Assembly (NCBI GenBank): GCA_022711465.1
Contig: JAKLEZ010000001.1
Coordinates: 248,001-312,000 of the forward strand
Reading direction: 5' to 3'
Length of the DNA stretch: 64,000 nt
Source: Planctomycetota bacterium
GTDB taxonomy: Bacteria; Planctomycetota; Phycisphaerae; UBA1845; PWPN01
Within the stretch, counting starts at the first letter, position 1. Each line of letters opens with the position of its first letter. A program made the position numbers and the translations under genes. The notes under the pieces are model-generated. The model did no database searches and was not told the origin of the DNA. It saw only the letters and a list, made by a program, of their open reading frames with translations. Positions 52,202-60,154 of this stretch are shown here, in pieces.

Positions 52202-52945
52202 TCATTTCTTGCGGCGGCGTGTCGTCACGCCAAGGGCGGCCACAGCGGCCAGGACAGCGGAGGCCGGCTCGGGTACAGCGCTGGTCAGGCGTACATTGTC
52301 GAAGACCCAGAATCCACCCGTATTGGCGAAGGTGGCCGCCGAGTAAAGCTGGATGCCGATGCTCTTGCCCGCCCAGGCATCGGCGGCGCGGACGACCGGC
52401 AGGTCAAGCTGGTAGTCGGTCAAGTGTGTCTGATCGGCCGTGGGGTTGGTGTTGGGGGCCAGGGTCGAGCCGATGGTGACGCGAGCGCCGGTGTCGTCGA
52501 CGTAGTAGAGGCCGATCGCCATGGGGACGTCGAGCTGCATGCCGTATCCACCGCCCTGGACACCGACGAGGAGCTGATAGGCTTGACCCGCCTCGAAGGT
52601 ATCGGTGAGTTCCTGGAAAAGCTCATAGCCGGGGGGTGAGAACATGAAGCCGACCTGATTGCCGTCGACGTTGTCGATCGGGGTGTTGTAGGTGGGGTCG
52701 ACATTGACGAAGACGCCGCCCGCGTCGCGCCACTGGTCGGACGAGTAGCCCGCCCCGGCCCACCAAGCGGGCACCGGGGCCTTCTGCCAGACATCGATGG
52801 TCGACCCGGCATAGGGTGGCGCCGCCGCCAGCTGGGGCAACTCGAAAGAGCCGTTCGGGACGATAATGACGCCGGCGGACGCGATGTTCGAGACCCAAGC
52901 CCACGTGACCAGCCCAACGACGCCGGACTTTCGCATACCTGCCAT
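52202..52945 (-). CDS. PEP-CTERM-anchored secreted protein
   Basis: This protein of about 247 residues has a signal peptide (VGLVTWAWVSNIASA) and a beta-sandwich-like body beginning GVIIVPNGSFELPQ, as in many carbohydrate-binding-like domains of surface proteins. It ends VPEPASAVLAAVAALGVTTRRRKK, a textbook PEP-CTERM sorting tail (VPEP motif, hydrophobic helix, Arg/Lys cluster), implying cleavage by exosortase and surface display. The ATG at 52945 was chosen because AGGAGAGGAG lies upstream. The gene's stop is 15 bp before the pseudopilin start, so they are cotranscribed. Function of the body is unknown. Confidence 0.85.
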   Translation of the reverse strand: MAGMRKSGVVGLVTWAWVSNIASAGVIIVPNGSFELPQLAAAPPYAGSTIDVWQKAPVPAWWAGAGYSSDQWRDAGGVFVNVDPTYNTPIDNVDGNQVGFMFSPPGYELFQELTDTFEAGQAYQLLVGVQGGGYGMQLDVPMAIGLYYVDDTGARVTIGSTLAPNTNPTADQTHLTDYQLDLPVVRAADAWAGKSIGIQLYSAATFANTGGFWVFDNVRLTSAVPEPASAVLAAVAALGVTTRRRKK

Positions 52946-53211
52946 CTTCGTCACTCCTCTCCTGATTGCCTGAGCATGAAAGCATGCGGCCGGTTCTTAT
53001 GCTCTACGAAGCCGCACACCTGGAACGACATTCCGCGGGGTCATCATCCATGAGTTCGGTCGGCTTGTCCAGTGTTTCCTGATGGTGGCCGAACCGAATC
53101 TCCGGGCATGGGGCAGGGTGTATCCTTGGTGGCGGAAAGTGCGCGGTTGACAGACGGATTCAGACCGGCCAAAGTCTTGGTTTTGGTCCTATGCAGGATG
53201 GAGGTGTCTTG

Positions 53212-54843
53212 ATGATGCGACGAATGCGGGATGCGTGGTGGTATGCGGCCGCTGTGGCGATCCTGGGCGTGGCGGCCGGGTATGTATGGCCGGTTCCGGC
53301 GATGGCCGGCACGATGGAGCAACTGGCCGCCGCGAAGGAAGGGCGGAGCAAGCGGGCGACGTCGACGGCTCGTCTGAAGGACAAGCCCAGCGAGTGCGAC
53401 CCGAACAGCAACAGTGACAACCGCACGATCAAGCCCGGGCAGACGCACGTGCTGATGGACGAGAAGGGACCGGGCGCCATCACCCACATCTGGGTGACCT
53501 TCCTCGGCCCTGAGCCGCAGAACTGGGCCCCCAAGGGTGCCGCCAACCACCAGGAAATGCTGCTCCGGATCTTCTACGATGGGGACGAGCGGCCGGGCGT
53601 CGAGGCCCCGGTGGGCGATTTCTTCGCCAACTGCTTTGGCGAACGCCGGTCGGTGGTCAGCATCCCGGTGATTGTCGAGGATGCCGACTCGTACAACTGC
53701 TTCTGGCGGATGCCCTTCCGGAAGTCCTGCCGGGTTGAGATCACCAACCAGAGCGAGGACAAGAACATCGCCCTGCTGTACTACAACATCGACTGGGTCA
53801 AGCTGGAGAAGCTCTCCGAGGACACCCCCTACTTTTACGCCCAGTACAAGCAGGAGTATCCGGTGGAGCAGGGCAAGGACTACGTGATTTTGGAGACGGA
53901 GGGCAAGGGTCATTACGTTGGCACGGTGATGGCGGTTCGCACCCGCAGCCCGATGTGGTTTGGCGAAGGTGACGAGAAGATCTACATCGACGACGACGCC
54001 AAGCCGTCGATCTGGGGCACGGGCACCGAGGACTACTTCTTGTCCGCGTGGGGCCTGCAGACCACGAGCACGCCGTTTTTCGGCACGCCCTACTTCGATC
54101 AATGGGGAGTCATTGGCGGGCACACCTCGGCGTATCGCTGGCACGTCAACGACCCGTTTGTTTTCCAGAAGAGGATCAAGGTGACCATTGAGCATTTCGG
54201 CTGGATCTCGCCGGACGAGAATCCGGAGAACAAGACCGACAGCTGGAATGAGCGGCAGGACGACTACTCCAGTGTGGCCTTCTGGTATCAGACCGGCAGG
54301 CCGACGTTCACCGCTCGGGCGCCCGGTGGCAAGGAACGGAAGCTGCCCAGCCTGGAGCGGATCAAGGTGTATGCGACCGAGACGGACTTTCAGAAGAACC
54401 ACGGCAGGGGTGAGATCCGGACCCAGCCCATTGGCACCTACCCGAAGGGTCACGTGTTCTACCGGCCGGAGTCGGCTGAGGGCGCGTACGTCGAGTTTCC
54501 GTTCACGGTGAAGGAGAAGGAGCCGCTGCACCTGGTGCTGAGCATGACCCGGGCGGACGACTACGGGCAGTACCAGGCGACGCTCAACGGGGTGAAGATC
54601 GGCGGGACGATGGACTTCTACAACGAGAAGATTGACAACTGGGAGTATCACCTGCTGGACTTCTGGCCGGACCCGGGTAATTACACTTTGCGGCTCGAGT
54701 GTGTCGGGCGGAACCGCAGATCGGCGGGCTACGGCATCGGCATCGAGTCGGTGCAGCTTCGCGAGCGGCGACCGCGAGTGAAGCAATGGGGCTTCGACAA
54801 GGACAAGAACTGGAAGGAGAAGCCGATCCTGTACGGCGATTGA
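53212..54843 (+). CDS. DUF2961 (GH172-like) secreted protein, long form
   Basis: This protein of about 543 residues has a signal peptide (WWYAAAVAILGVAAGYVWPVPAMA). The DUF2961 core: GPGAITHIWVTFLGPE, MLLRIFYDGDERPGVEAPVGDFFANCFG, YNCFWRMPFRKSCRVEITNQ, ILETEGKGHYVGTVMAVRT, and WGTGTEDYFLSAWG, the acidic motif of the active site in GH172 enzymes. A C-terminal beta-sandwich (YVEFPFTVKEKEPLHLVLSMTRADDYGQYQATLNGVKIGGTMDFY) follows. Characterised relatives are furanosidases acting on fructose or D-arabinose polymers. The ATG at 53212 has GGAGGTG at five bases; a consensus minus-35 TTGACA lies at 53147. It is paralogous to the gene at 18187. Confidence 0.88.
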   Translation: MMRRMRDAWWYAAAVAILGVAAGYVWPVPAMAGTMEQLAAAKEGRSKRATSTARLKDKPSECDPNSNSDNRTIKPGQTHVLMDEKGPGAITHIWVTFLGPEPQNWAPKGAANHQEMLLRIFYDGDERPGVEAPVGDFFANCFGERRSVVSIPVIVEDADSYNCFWRMPFRKSCRVEITNQSEDKNIALLYYNIDWVKLEKLSEDTPYFYAQYKQEYPVEQGKDYVILETEGKGHYVGTVMAVRTRSPMWFGEGDEKIYIDDDAKPSIWGTGTEDYFLSAWGLQTTSTPFFGTPYFDQWGVIGGHTSAYRWHVNDPFVFQKRIKVTIEHFGWISPDENPENKTDSWNERQDDYSSVAFWYQTGRPTFTARAPGGKERKLPSLERIKVYATETDFQKNHGRGEIRTQPIGTYPKGHVFYRPESAEGAYVEFPFTVKEKEPLHLVLSMTRADDYGQYQATLNGVKIGGTMDFYNEKIDNWEYHLLDFWPDPGNYTLRLECVGRNRRSAGYGIGIESVQLRERRPRVKQWGFDKDKNWKEKPILYGD

Positions 54844-54884
54844 CCGAGCGGAAGAGCCTGAAAGCGGGGTTACCTGGGCGTGAC

Positions 54885-54917
54885 GCGAGCCCGGAAGGAA
54901 TGGTTCTTCGGGCTCGC
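54885..54917 (+). terminator. Strong hairpin after the long GH172-like gene
   Basis: GCGAGCCCG (54885-54893) pairs perfectly with CGGGCTCGC (54909-54917), extended by an AAG/CTT helix inside the loop. TTCTTGG follows. It lies 42 bp past the stop, between convergent genes, and may terminate in both directions. Confidence 0.65.
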
Positions 54918-54986
54918 TTCTTGGGCCAATGTTGAGACCACCGGAAGGGACGCCTCTGCCTGGCCGGGCACGAAACGTGGGCGTCC

Positions 54987-55805
54987 TCAGCCGCCCCGCA
55001 GCCGTGCCCACAGCACTGCGACGGCCACCAGGAAGGAGGACATGAGCACGATCACCGCCCCACTGGGCAGATCGGTGACGGCTGAGAGCAGGAAACCGCC
55101 CAGGCCGCTGACGGCGCCGAGGAGGGAGGCGAGGGCCATGGCCCGGCCGCTGCCCTTGACCAGCTGGAACGCGGCCGCTGCGGGGTTGGTGATCAGGCTG
55201 TAGATCATCAGGCCGCCCACCGTCTGGAAGTTGACGGTCATCAGCACGGCGGTCAGCACCAGGAAGCCGGTCCAGACGGCGGTGGCGTGGATGCCGGCGG
55301 CGGCCGCGTCCTGGCGTGAGAAGAGGATAGCCCGCATCTCCTTGTGGAACAGGAGCACGAACGCGAGCATGGCGGCCGAGGCGGCGAGCATCAGGACCAC
55401 ATCCGCCCAGCGGCAGTAGTTGAGGCTACCCCAGAGCAGGCTGCGGACGTCGTTGTCGCTTTTGCCGACGACGGCCAGCATGCCGATGCCGAGGAACGCG
55501 AGCCCCATGGTCACGGAGAAGAGCAGGCCGAGGACCACGTTGGCATCCATATTGATGCGGTGCGGGTTGGCCAAGCCGAGCAGGATGGCGGTCACCATTG
55601 CCCCGACCAGCGTAGGCCAGAGCAGCATCTGACCTTCGAGGCCGGCGAGAGCTCCGAAAACCGCCCCCGCCAGAGCCGCGTGCGACACGCACACGCCGAG
55701 GAACGGAATTCGCATGCCGACGATGTAGACGCTGAGCAGCCCGCTGGACCCGCCGGCCAGCAGTCCGCCGGCCATGACCGGAGCGAAGAAGGCCAGATCA
55801 AGCAC
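54987..55805 (-). CDS. Metal-type ABC transporter permease (ZnuB/MntB family)
   Basis: This 272-residue membrane subunit has about eight hydrophobic segments. Family traits: FFAPVMAGGLLAGGSSGLLSVYIVGMRIPFLGVCVSHAALAGAVFG (the SHAALAG loop where the ATPase docks), RINMDANVVLGLLFS, GIHATAVWTGFLVLTAVLMTVNFQTVGGLMIYSLITNPAAAA. This matches the ABC-3 (ZnuB/TroC) family that imports zinc, manganese or iron. The GTG at 55805 has GCGGAGG six bases upstream and overlaps the ATPase stop (GTGCTTGA), so it is coupled. Last gene of the operon. Confidence 0.93.
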   Translation of the reverse strand: MLDLAFFAPVMAGGLLAGGSSGLLSVYIVGMRIPFLGVCVSHAALAGAVFGALAGLEGQMLLWPTLVGAMVTAILLGLANPHRINMDANVVLGLLFSVTMGLAFLGIGMLAVVGKSDNDVRSLLWGSLNYCRWADVVLMLAASAAMLAFVLLFHKEMRAILFSRQDAAAAGIHATAVWTGFLVLTAVLMTVNFQTVGGLMIYSLITNPAAAAFQLVKGSGRAMALASLLGAVSGLGGFLLSAVTDLPSGAVIVLMSSFLVAVAVLWARLRGG

Positions 55806-56601
55806 GGGAAACCTCCGCGGGCACGACGACATGCCGGCCGCCCTGGTGCCATACCGACAGACCCGGTCCGTATACGGATTCGATCCGCGATCCTGTGAGC
55901 ACGAGTTCGGGCGAGCCGTCGGCGACGACCTCGCCCTGGTCGAGGATGACCACACGGCGACAGCATGGCGGCAAGACTTCGAGTTCATGGCAGACCAGCA
56001 CGACGGTCAGCGAGCCGGTCGCGTGCAGTGACTGGATGATCTCGACGATACGTTCCCGCCAGCCCGGATCGAGGTTGGCGGTCGGCTCATCGAGGAGCAG
56101 GATGCGTGGTTCCTGGACCATTGCCTTGGCGATCAGGGTTTTGCGCTGCTCGCCGCCGGAGACGGTTCCGTAGCCCTGACCGGCGAGCGAGGACAGGCCG
56201 AGGCGATCGATCCACTGATCGACACGGTGCCAATCCTCGCGGCCCAGTGGGCGGAGGAGGCCGGCCATGCCGGTCCGGCCGATGGCGATCACCTCGCGCA
56301 GGGTGAGGGGGATTTCGCCGCGGGCAGGCAGGAGCTGGGGGACATATCCGATGGCACGTCGGAGGGCGGCCAGACGACGGAAGCTCATGCTGGCCAGCTG
56401 CAACCCTAAGACGCTGACCCGGCCGGTGACGTGATGCTGCATGCCATTGCACGTCCGCAACAGCGTGCTCTTGCCTGAACCGTTGGCTCCGAGGATGCCG
56501 ACGCACTCGTTCTGCTCGATGGAGAGGTCGCTTACCGAGAGGATGGATCTGCGTCCCGCACGGACGGAGAGGTTCCGGACATGGATGGCTGCCTTGTTCA
56601 A
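55798..56601 (-). CDS. Metal-type ABC transporter ATP-binding protein (ZnuC-like)
   Basis: This 267-residue nucleotide-binding subunit has Walker A GANGSGKS, Q-loop GYVPQLLP, signature TVSGGEQRKTLIAKAM, Walker B ILLLDEPTANLDP and the switch His in LVCHE. The style RxxxGYVPQ and LLLDEPTANLD fits ZnuC/MntA-type importers. It starts with TTG, overlapping the stop of the substrate-binding gene by four bases (TTGA), and its stop overlaps the permease start. It powers import through the neighbouring permease. Confidence 0.93.
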   Translation of the reverse strand: MNKAAIHVRNLSVRAGRRSILSVSDLSIEQNECVGILGANGSGKSTLLRTCNGMQHHVTGRVSVLGLQLASMSFRRLAALRRAIGYVPQLLPARGEIPLTLREVIAIGRTGMAGLLRPLGREDWHRVDQWIDRLGLSSLAGQGYGTVSGGEQRKTLIAKAMVQEPRILLLDEPTANLDPGWRERIVEIIQSLHATGSLTVVLVCHELEVLPPCCRRVVILDQGEVVADGSPELVLTGSRIESVYGPGLSVWHQGGRHVVVPAEVSRA

Positions 56602-57470
56602 TGGCGGGCTGCCTTCACGAGTTGAGTCACGTTGGCGGTCAGCAGGTCGTCGAAGGAGAGGCGGCCGTCGGTCGGGACAGGGAAATTGCCGAACACGATC
56701 ACGCCGACCCCGAGCCGCTGGCCGAGGGCGTCGGCCAAGCGTCGTCCTTCCGGCAGGTTGGCGACAACCAGTTCGACGTTGGCGCCCTGGGTCTGCCGGA
56801 TGGTCTCCTGGATTTCACCGACGGAGGCGCTGTCGGCTCCGGTGAACGTGGCTGGGATCTCGAGGCCCAGCCAGCGGCAAAAGGCCTCCTGATGAACGCT
56901 GCAGACCACCGACTTGCCGGCCAGGCTTGCCTCGGCGATCTGTTGACGGCACCAGGCCGCCATTTCATGGAGGCGAGTGATGGACTTCTCCAGGCGGGAG
57001 TCGGCGTCTTTCTTCTCGATCAGACCGGCGGTGACGAGTGCCTCGGCGACCTGTCGGCAGACGGCCTGGTAGCTTGACGGTTCACACAGACCGCCGGTGA
57101 CGCGGATGGCCCTGATGGTCAGACCGCGATCGGTCAGGCCGGCGAGCTTTGAGTCCAGGGAGTCCTGGAAATCAAACCGCAGCAGCAGACGGCAGGCGCG
57201 CAGTTTGTTGACTTGGGAGGGACGGATATCGAAATGGCCAGGGCACATGCCTGGCTCCGCCAGCCGGAGCACCGGTGTGGTGGTCCCGAGCAGATCGAGC
57301 ACCGCGGATTCGATGTACGAATTGCTGGCCGCCACTTCAGGTGTTGCCAAGGTTTCCGGGCGTTTGCCGGCATTGGAGGATCGGGTGCAGCCGGTCACGG
57401 CGACGGCCAAGACCGTGCCCAGGGTCACGCCCATCACCGCAGTTTTTCGCCTGACCGAGCACCTGATCAT
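56598..57470 (-). CDS. Metal-type ABC substrate-binding lipoprotein with altered metal site
   Basis: This 290-residue lipoprotein precursor (AVAVTGC lipobox) is related to ZnuA-type cluster A-I binding proteins: SYIESAVLDLLG, PGMCPGHFDIRPSQVNKLRACRLLLRFDFQDSLDSKL, the long helix of LITAWCRQQI type, SVVCSVHQEAFCRWLGLEIPATF, and ADALGQRLGVGVIVFGN. In ordinary members the first ligand is in a G.EPHxYEPSP stretch. Here it reads CPGHFDIRPSQ, and extra cysteines occur (LCEPSSYQAVC, VCSVHQEAFC). The usual His-rich loop is absent. The cargo may therefore not be simple zinc or manganese. The ATG at 57470 was preferred to a GTG six bases upstream. Coupled to the ATPase gene. Confidence 0.88.
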   Translation of the reverse strand: MIRCSVRRKTAVMGVTLGTVLAVAVTGCTRSSNAGKRPETLATPEVAASNSYIESAVLDLLGTTTPVLRLAEPGMCPGHFDIRPSQVNKLRACRLLLRFDFQDSLDSKLAGLTDRGLTIRAIRVTGGLCEPSSYQAVCRQVAEALVTAGLIEKKDADSRLEKSITRLHEMAAWCRQQIAEASLAGKSVVCSVHQEAFCRWLGLEIPATFTGADSASVGEIQETIRQTQGANVELVVANLPEGRRLADALGQRLGVGVIVFGNFPVPTDGRLSFDDLLTANVTQLVKAARH

Positions 57471-57498
57471 GTCCACCCTCGTCCCTGTGTCATTGCCC

Positions 57499-58008
57499 TC
57501 AGGAGCGGCCTGACCCGGCCAGTTCCGCCTGATTCATCGGGCGGATGTCAAACAGCCGGGCAACGTCTTCACGGGCAAGATCTCTGGAGTACTCCTCCAG
57601 CTTCTCTGATCTGACCGCTTGGAGCAGGCTGTGGAGGTCGTCGGTTGCGCGATAGGCCACTCCTTCGGCCGGCCGGTCTCGGTCCTTGACTCGAACCACG
57701 TGAACGACCGGCCATCCGCCGGCGAGCACGTCGGGGGCGCATGCGAGGTGGATGTTCTGCTTGCCGAGGGTGGCGCCGGAGGATGCCTGCAGCCCGTCCA
57801 GGATGCAGGTGAACGGGGTACGATGTTTGTCCGACGGCATCCAGCAGGTCACATCGATCTTCCAGTGGCCGGGCGTGTTCAACCGCTGGATCGCGTCCTG
57901 GCCGACGAGGGCCCCGGTGACCAGCCACGGCCCGAGATGGCCGTGAAAGACGGCGATGCGGGCGAGCCATTCCGGATCCGCCGGATTCCGATCGAGATAG
58001 AAGTCCAC
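57499..58008 (-). CDS. FmdE-like protein (FwdE family domain)
   Basis: This 169-residue protein is made of one FmdE domain: FHGHLGPWLVTGALVGQDA at the start (the conserved HGHxGPxxxxG motif), then DVTCWMPSDKHRTPFTCILDGLQASSGATLGKQNI with a conserved cysteine in the DGLQ..TGATLGK region. The domain, first known from a formylmethanofuran dehydrogenase subunit, is a possible metal- or cofactor-binding module. No signal sequence, so cytosolic. It starts at a GTG preceded by GGGAGGA and is the first gene of a four-gene operon with a metal-type ABC importer. This suggests it delivers or stores the imported metal or complex. Confidence 0.85.
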   Translation of the reverse strand: MDFYLDRNPADPEWLARIAVFHGHLGPWLVTGALVGQDAIQRLNTPGHWKIDVTCWMPSDKHRTPFTCILDGLQASSGATLGKQNIHLACAPDVLAGGWPVVHVVRVKDRDRPAEGVAYRATDDLHSLLQAVRSEKLEEYSRDLAREDVARLFDIRPMNQAELAGSGRS

Positions 58009-58029
58009 GATGATCCTCCCATCAAGTGT

Positions 58030-58707
58030 TCAGGGGCTCGTGTAAGTCAAACCCTGCCGCATCCGGAAACGAGTGATCAAACCCGAGGCGCGGCCCTCGT
58101 TGGTGAACCAGAATCGCCTGGGCAGCGGCATTTCCGACTCGTCCAAGGTACCGTCCTCCCAGTGCGGGAACCTGGCCGAATCGGGTTCCGGCCCCATGCT
58201 CCAGACCGCATAGGTCACCGGGCTTCTACCCTCGTGGGTGCGATTGGCGAAGTACTTGCCGCTTGTGCTCTCGCAGCGAGGGGCATCGTCGGGCACCCAG
58301 ATCCTGGCCCGCGGCCGCCAGGTACTATCGGGGAAATCCATCAGCGTGCCGTTCTGCCACACTGCTCCGGGAGCCCGGTATCGGTAGGTCTGGCCGCGGT
58401 TGAACAGGTCTTCGAAGAACGCCCGCTTGAGGCTGCCCGGGCCGCTCGGCAAGTACTTCTTAACGGCGAGTTCCATGGGCAACTGATAGAGGATGCGGGT
58501 GCCGCACGACTGCCGGGTCGGCGGCAGTTGATCCCGGTGCTCCATCGCGTAGGCGTCCAGAGCAACGGTGATGTGTCGGAGGTCGGAATGGACCACGACG
58601 ACATGAGATCGTAGCCGGGCCCGGGCGAGCGACGGCAGAAGGATGGCCAGGAGCAGGGCCGTGATTGCCACAACCACGAGGACTTCAGTCAGCGTGAATC
58701 CCCGCAC
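58030..58707 (-). CDS. Pseudopilin with prepilin-type N-terminus
   Basis: The cleavage motif is [31 protein letters not shown], with Glu at +5. Started at the GTG at 58707 the protein has about 225 residues and an N-terminus reading VRGFTLTEV. Further upstream in the same frame, a CTG at 58782 lies six bases after a GAGGAG that begins at the stop of the preceding gene, and could start a 32-residue leader; which is used is unknown. The mature part has HSDLRHITVALDAYAMEHRDQLPP and SPVTYAVWSMGPEPDS, as in other planctomycete pseudopilins. It is immediately downstream of a dockerin-tailed secreted protein gene. Confidence 0.83.
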   Translation of the reverse strand: MRGFTLTEVLVVVAITALLLAILLPSLARARLRSHVVVVHSDLRHITVALDAYAMEHRDQLPPTRQSCGTRILYQLPMELAVKKYLPSGPGSLKRAFFEDLFNRGQTYRYRAPGAVWQNGTLMDFPDSTWRPRARIWVPDDAPRCESTSGKYFANRTHEGRSPVTYAVWSMGPEPDSARFPHWEDGTLDESEMPLPRRFWFTNEGRASGLITRFRMRQGLTYTSP

Positions 58708-58792
58708 GTTCCACCACTTGCGCAGCAACGGAGGAGCGGAACGAGACTCACCTGCGAATGGACGACTGTGATTCCTTCTCAGCGTTGACTCC

Positions 58793-59935
58793 TCACTGGT
58801 CGCACAGTGGACTGGCGAGCTTGTCGATCCCGCTGGTGCACTTCTGCAGCAGCCCGAAGTCGGACTGATCGACATCGCTGTCCCGGTCGAAATCGGCTGC
58901 CAGGCAATCGGCGTTGGTCTGCGGAATGGCTGGCCCGGAGACACACGCCGCAAAGCGTTCGAGGTCGGCACCGTCCACATCGCCGTCGCGATCGAGATCC
59001 GGCTTCACGAAGCGATAGAGGACCAATCTGCTGCCGTCGTAGTCCATGGCCCACAGACGGTAACCCGCCTTGAAGCCGTCGGCGTCGACCGTATCCTCCT
59101 GATCGAGGATTCCGACCGCGTCGAAAAGGCCGGTTGGTGGCCCGAACAGGGTAAAGCCGCTGCCGAGTCCCAGGAATAGAGGCAGCGTACGCCCCATGCC
59201 ATCGGTTATCGTCAACTGCTGGCCCGGAGCCCAGGTACCGCTGGCGATGCGGACGTCCGGGATCCTGACCAGCGTGCCCTGGACCCGTTCCAGGCCGATG
59301 CGGCGTTCCGGGTCGAAGATGAACTGGTCGCTGGCATCTTTAAGATTCGTCAGGGCAATGGTTTGCGGCGAGGGCGGACCCGCACCGGCTTCAAGCAGGA
59401 CCAGATCGAAATTGGCGGCCGGGTCGTTCTGATGCTGCTCGTTGATATTGGTCTTGCCTCGATAGAACAGGCCGGGGGCCCGGGCCCGAAGCTCGACCAG
59501 ATCGCCCGGGCGGAAGAGCCGGCCGGTTCCCGGATCATGGTTGAGGCGGTCTACCTCAGCCAGCCACTGGGCATCCGTGTAACTGCCGGCCGGGTGATTG
59601 CCGGTGATTTTCCCCACGTACTGGCCCACGAACATGGCTGTTCCGCCGAAGTCATCGGTGTCAGCCGCCTGGAGATATGCCTGCCATTGGCCACCGAGGA
59701 AGCCTGGTGCGGCCGGTCGTTGGTTGAGCATGGTCTGGGGCCAGTTGATGAGGACACCTCGCATCTTCACCGCGCTGGTGGTCGGAAACGTGCCCACCCC
59801 ATCGGCGTCGACCGCCTGATAGTCGCGATGTGGAGTGCAGGGCATTTCTGCCCAGTCGGGCTCGCCGAGAGCAGGCAGTCCACACCAAAGAACCATCACT
59901 GCCGGTACAAAGGAAGACCATGTGCTTAGTTCCAT
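58793..59935 (-). CDS. Secreted protein with C-terminal dockerin-like calcium domain
   Basis: This 380-residue protein has a signal peptide (STWSSFVPAVMVLWCGLPALG). The body of about 300 residues is unrecognised, with FGGTAMFVGQYVGKITGN, LRARAPGLFYRGKTNINEQHQNDP and GIGLERVQGTLVRIPDV. The C-terminus carries two calcium loops, PDLDRDGDVDGADL and DFDRDSDVDQSDFGLLQKC, the same dockerin-type module as in the protein at 19497-20417. The ATG at 59935 has GGGAGGAAAGGG upstream. A perfect 10-bp inverted repeat stands 57-83 bp further upstream. The gene is 5' of, and co-oriented with, the pseudopilin gene. Confidence 0.85.
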   Translation of the reverse strand: MELSTWSSFVPAVMVLWCGLPALGEPDWAEMPCTPHRDYQAVDADGVGTFPTTSAVKMRGVLINWPQTMLNQRPAAPGFLGGQWQAYLQAADTDDFGGTAMFVGQYVGKITGNHPAGSYTDAQWLAEVDRLNHDPGTGRLFRPGDLVELRARAPGLFYRGKTNINEQHQNDPAANFDLVLLEAGAGPPSPQTIALTNLKDASDQFIFDPERRIGLERVQGTLVRIPDVRIASGTWAPGQQLTITDGMGRTLPLFLGLGSGFTLFGPPTGLFDAVGILDQEDTVDADGFKAGYRLWAMDYDGSRLVLYRFVKPDLDRDGDVDGADLERFAACVSGPAIPQTNADCLAADFDRDSDVDQSDFGLLQKCTSGIDKLASPLCDQ

Positions 59936-59991
59936 CACCCTTTCCTCCCACTCCCCCCCCGAATCACACCCCCGACCGCCGGGAGTCTCTC

Positions 59992-60018
59992 GTATTACGA
60001 TCAATAGAATCGTAATAC
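59992..60018 (-). promoter_or_regulatory. Perfect 10-bp inverted repeat upstream of the dockerin protein gene
   Basis: GTATTACGAT (59992-60001) and ATCGTAATAC (60009-60018) are exact reverse complements with a 7-base AT-rich spacer. It stands out in an otherwise GC-rich region. The GTAnTAC submotif also appears in the operator-like element at 22511-22525. Candidate binding site for a regulator. Confidence 0.5.
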
Positions 60019-60154
60019 TGAGAACGCAGCCGGTCAATACCGAGAACTCAGGGAAGAGAAGGAGAGTCGTCAGCGGAGGGTAGCTGGGGGAAATGGGTGC
60101 TTGGCCGGCCAGTGGGCGTTTGTTTCGGATGACAGCCGGTTTGTTGAGTCGGTT

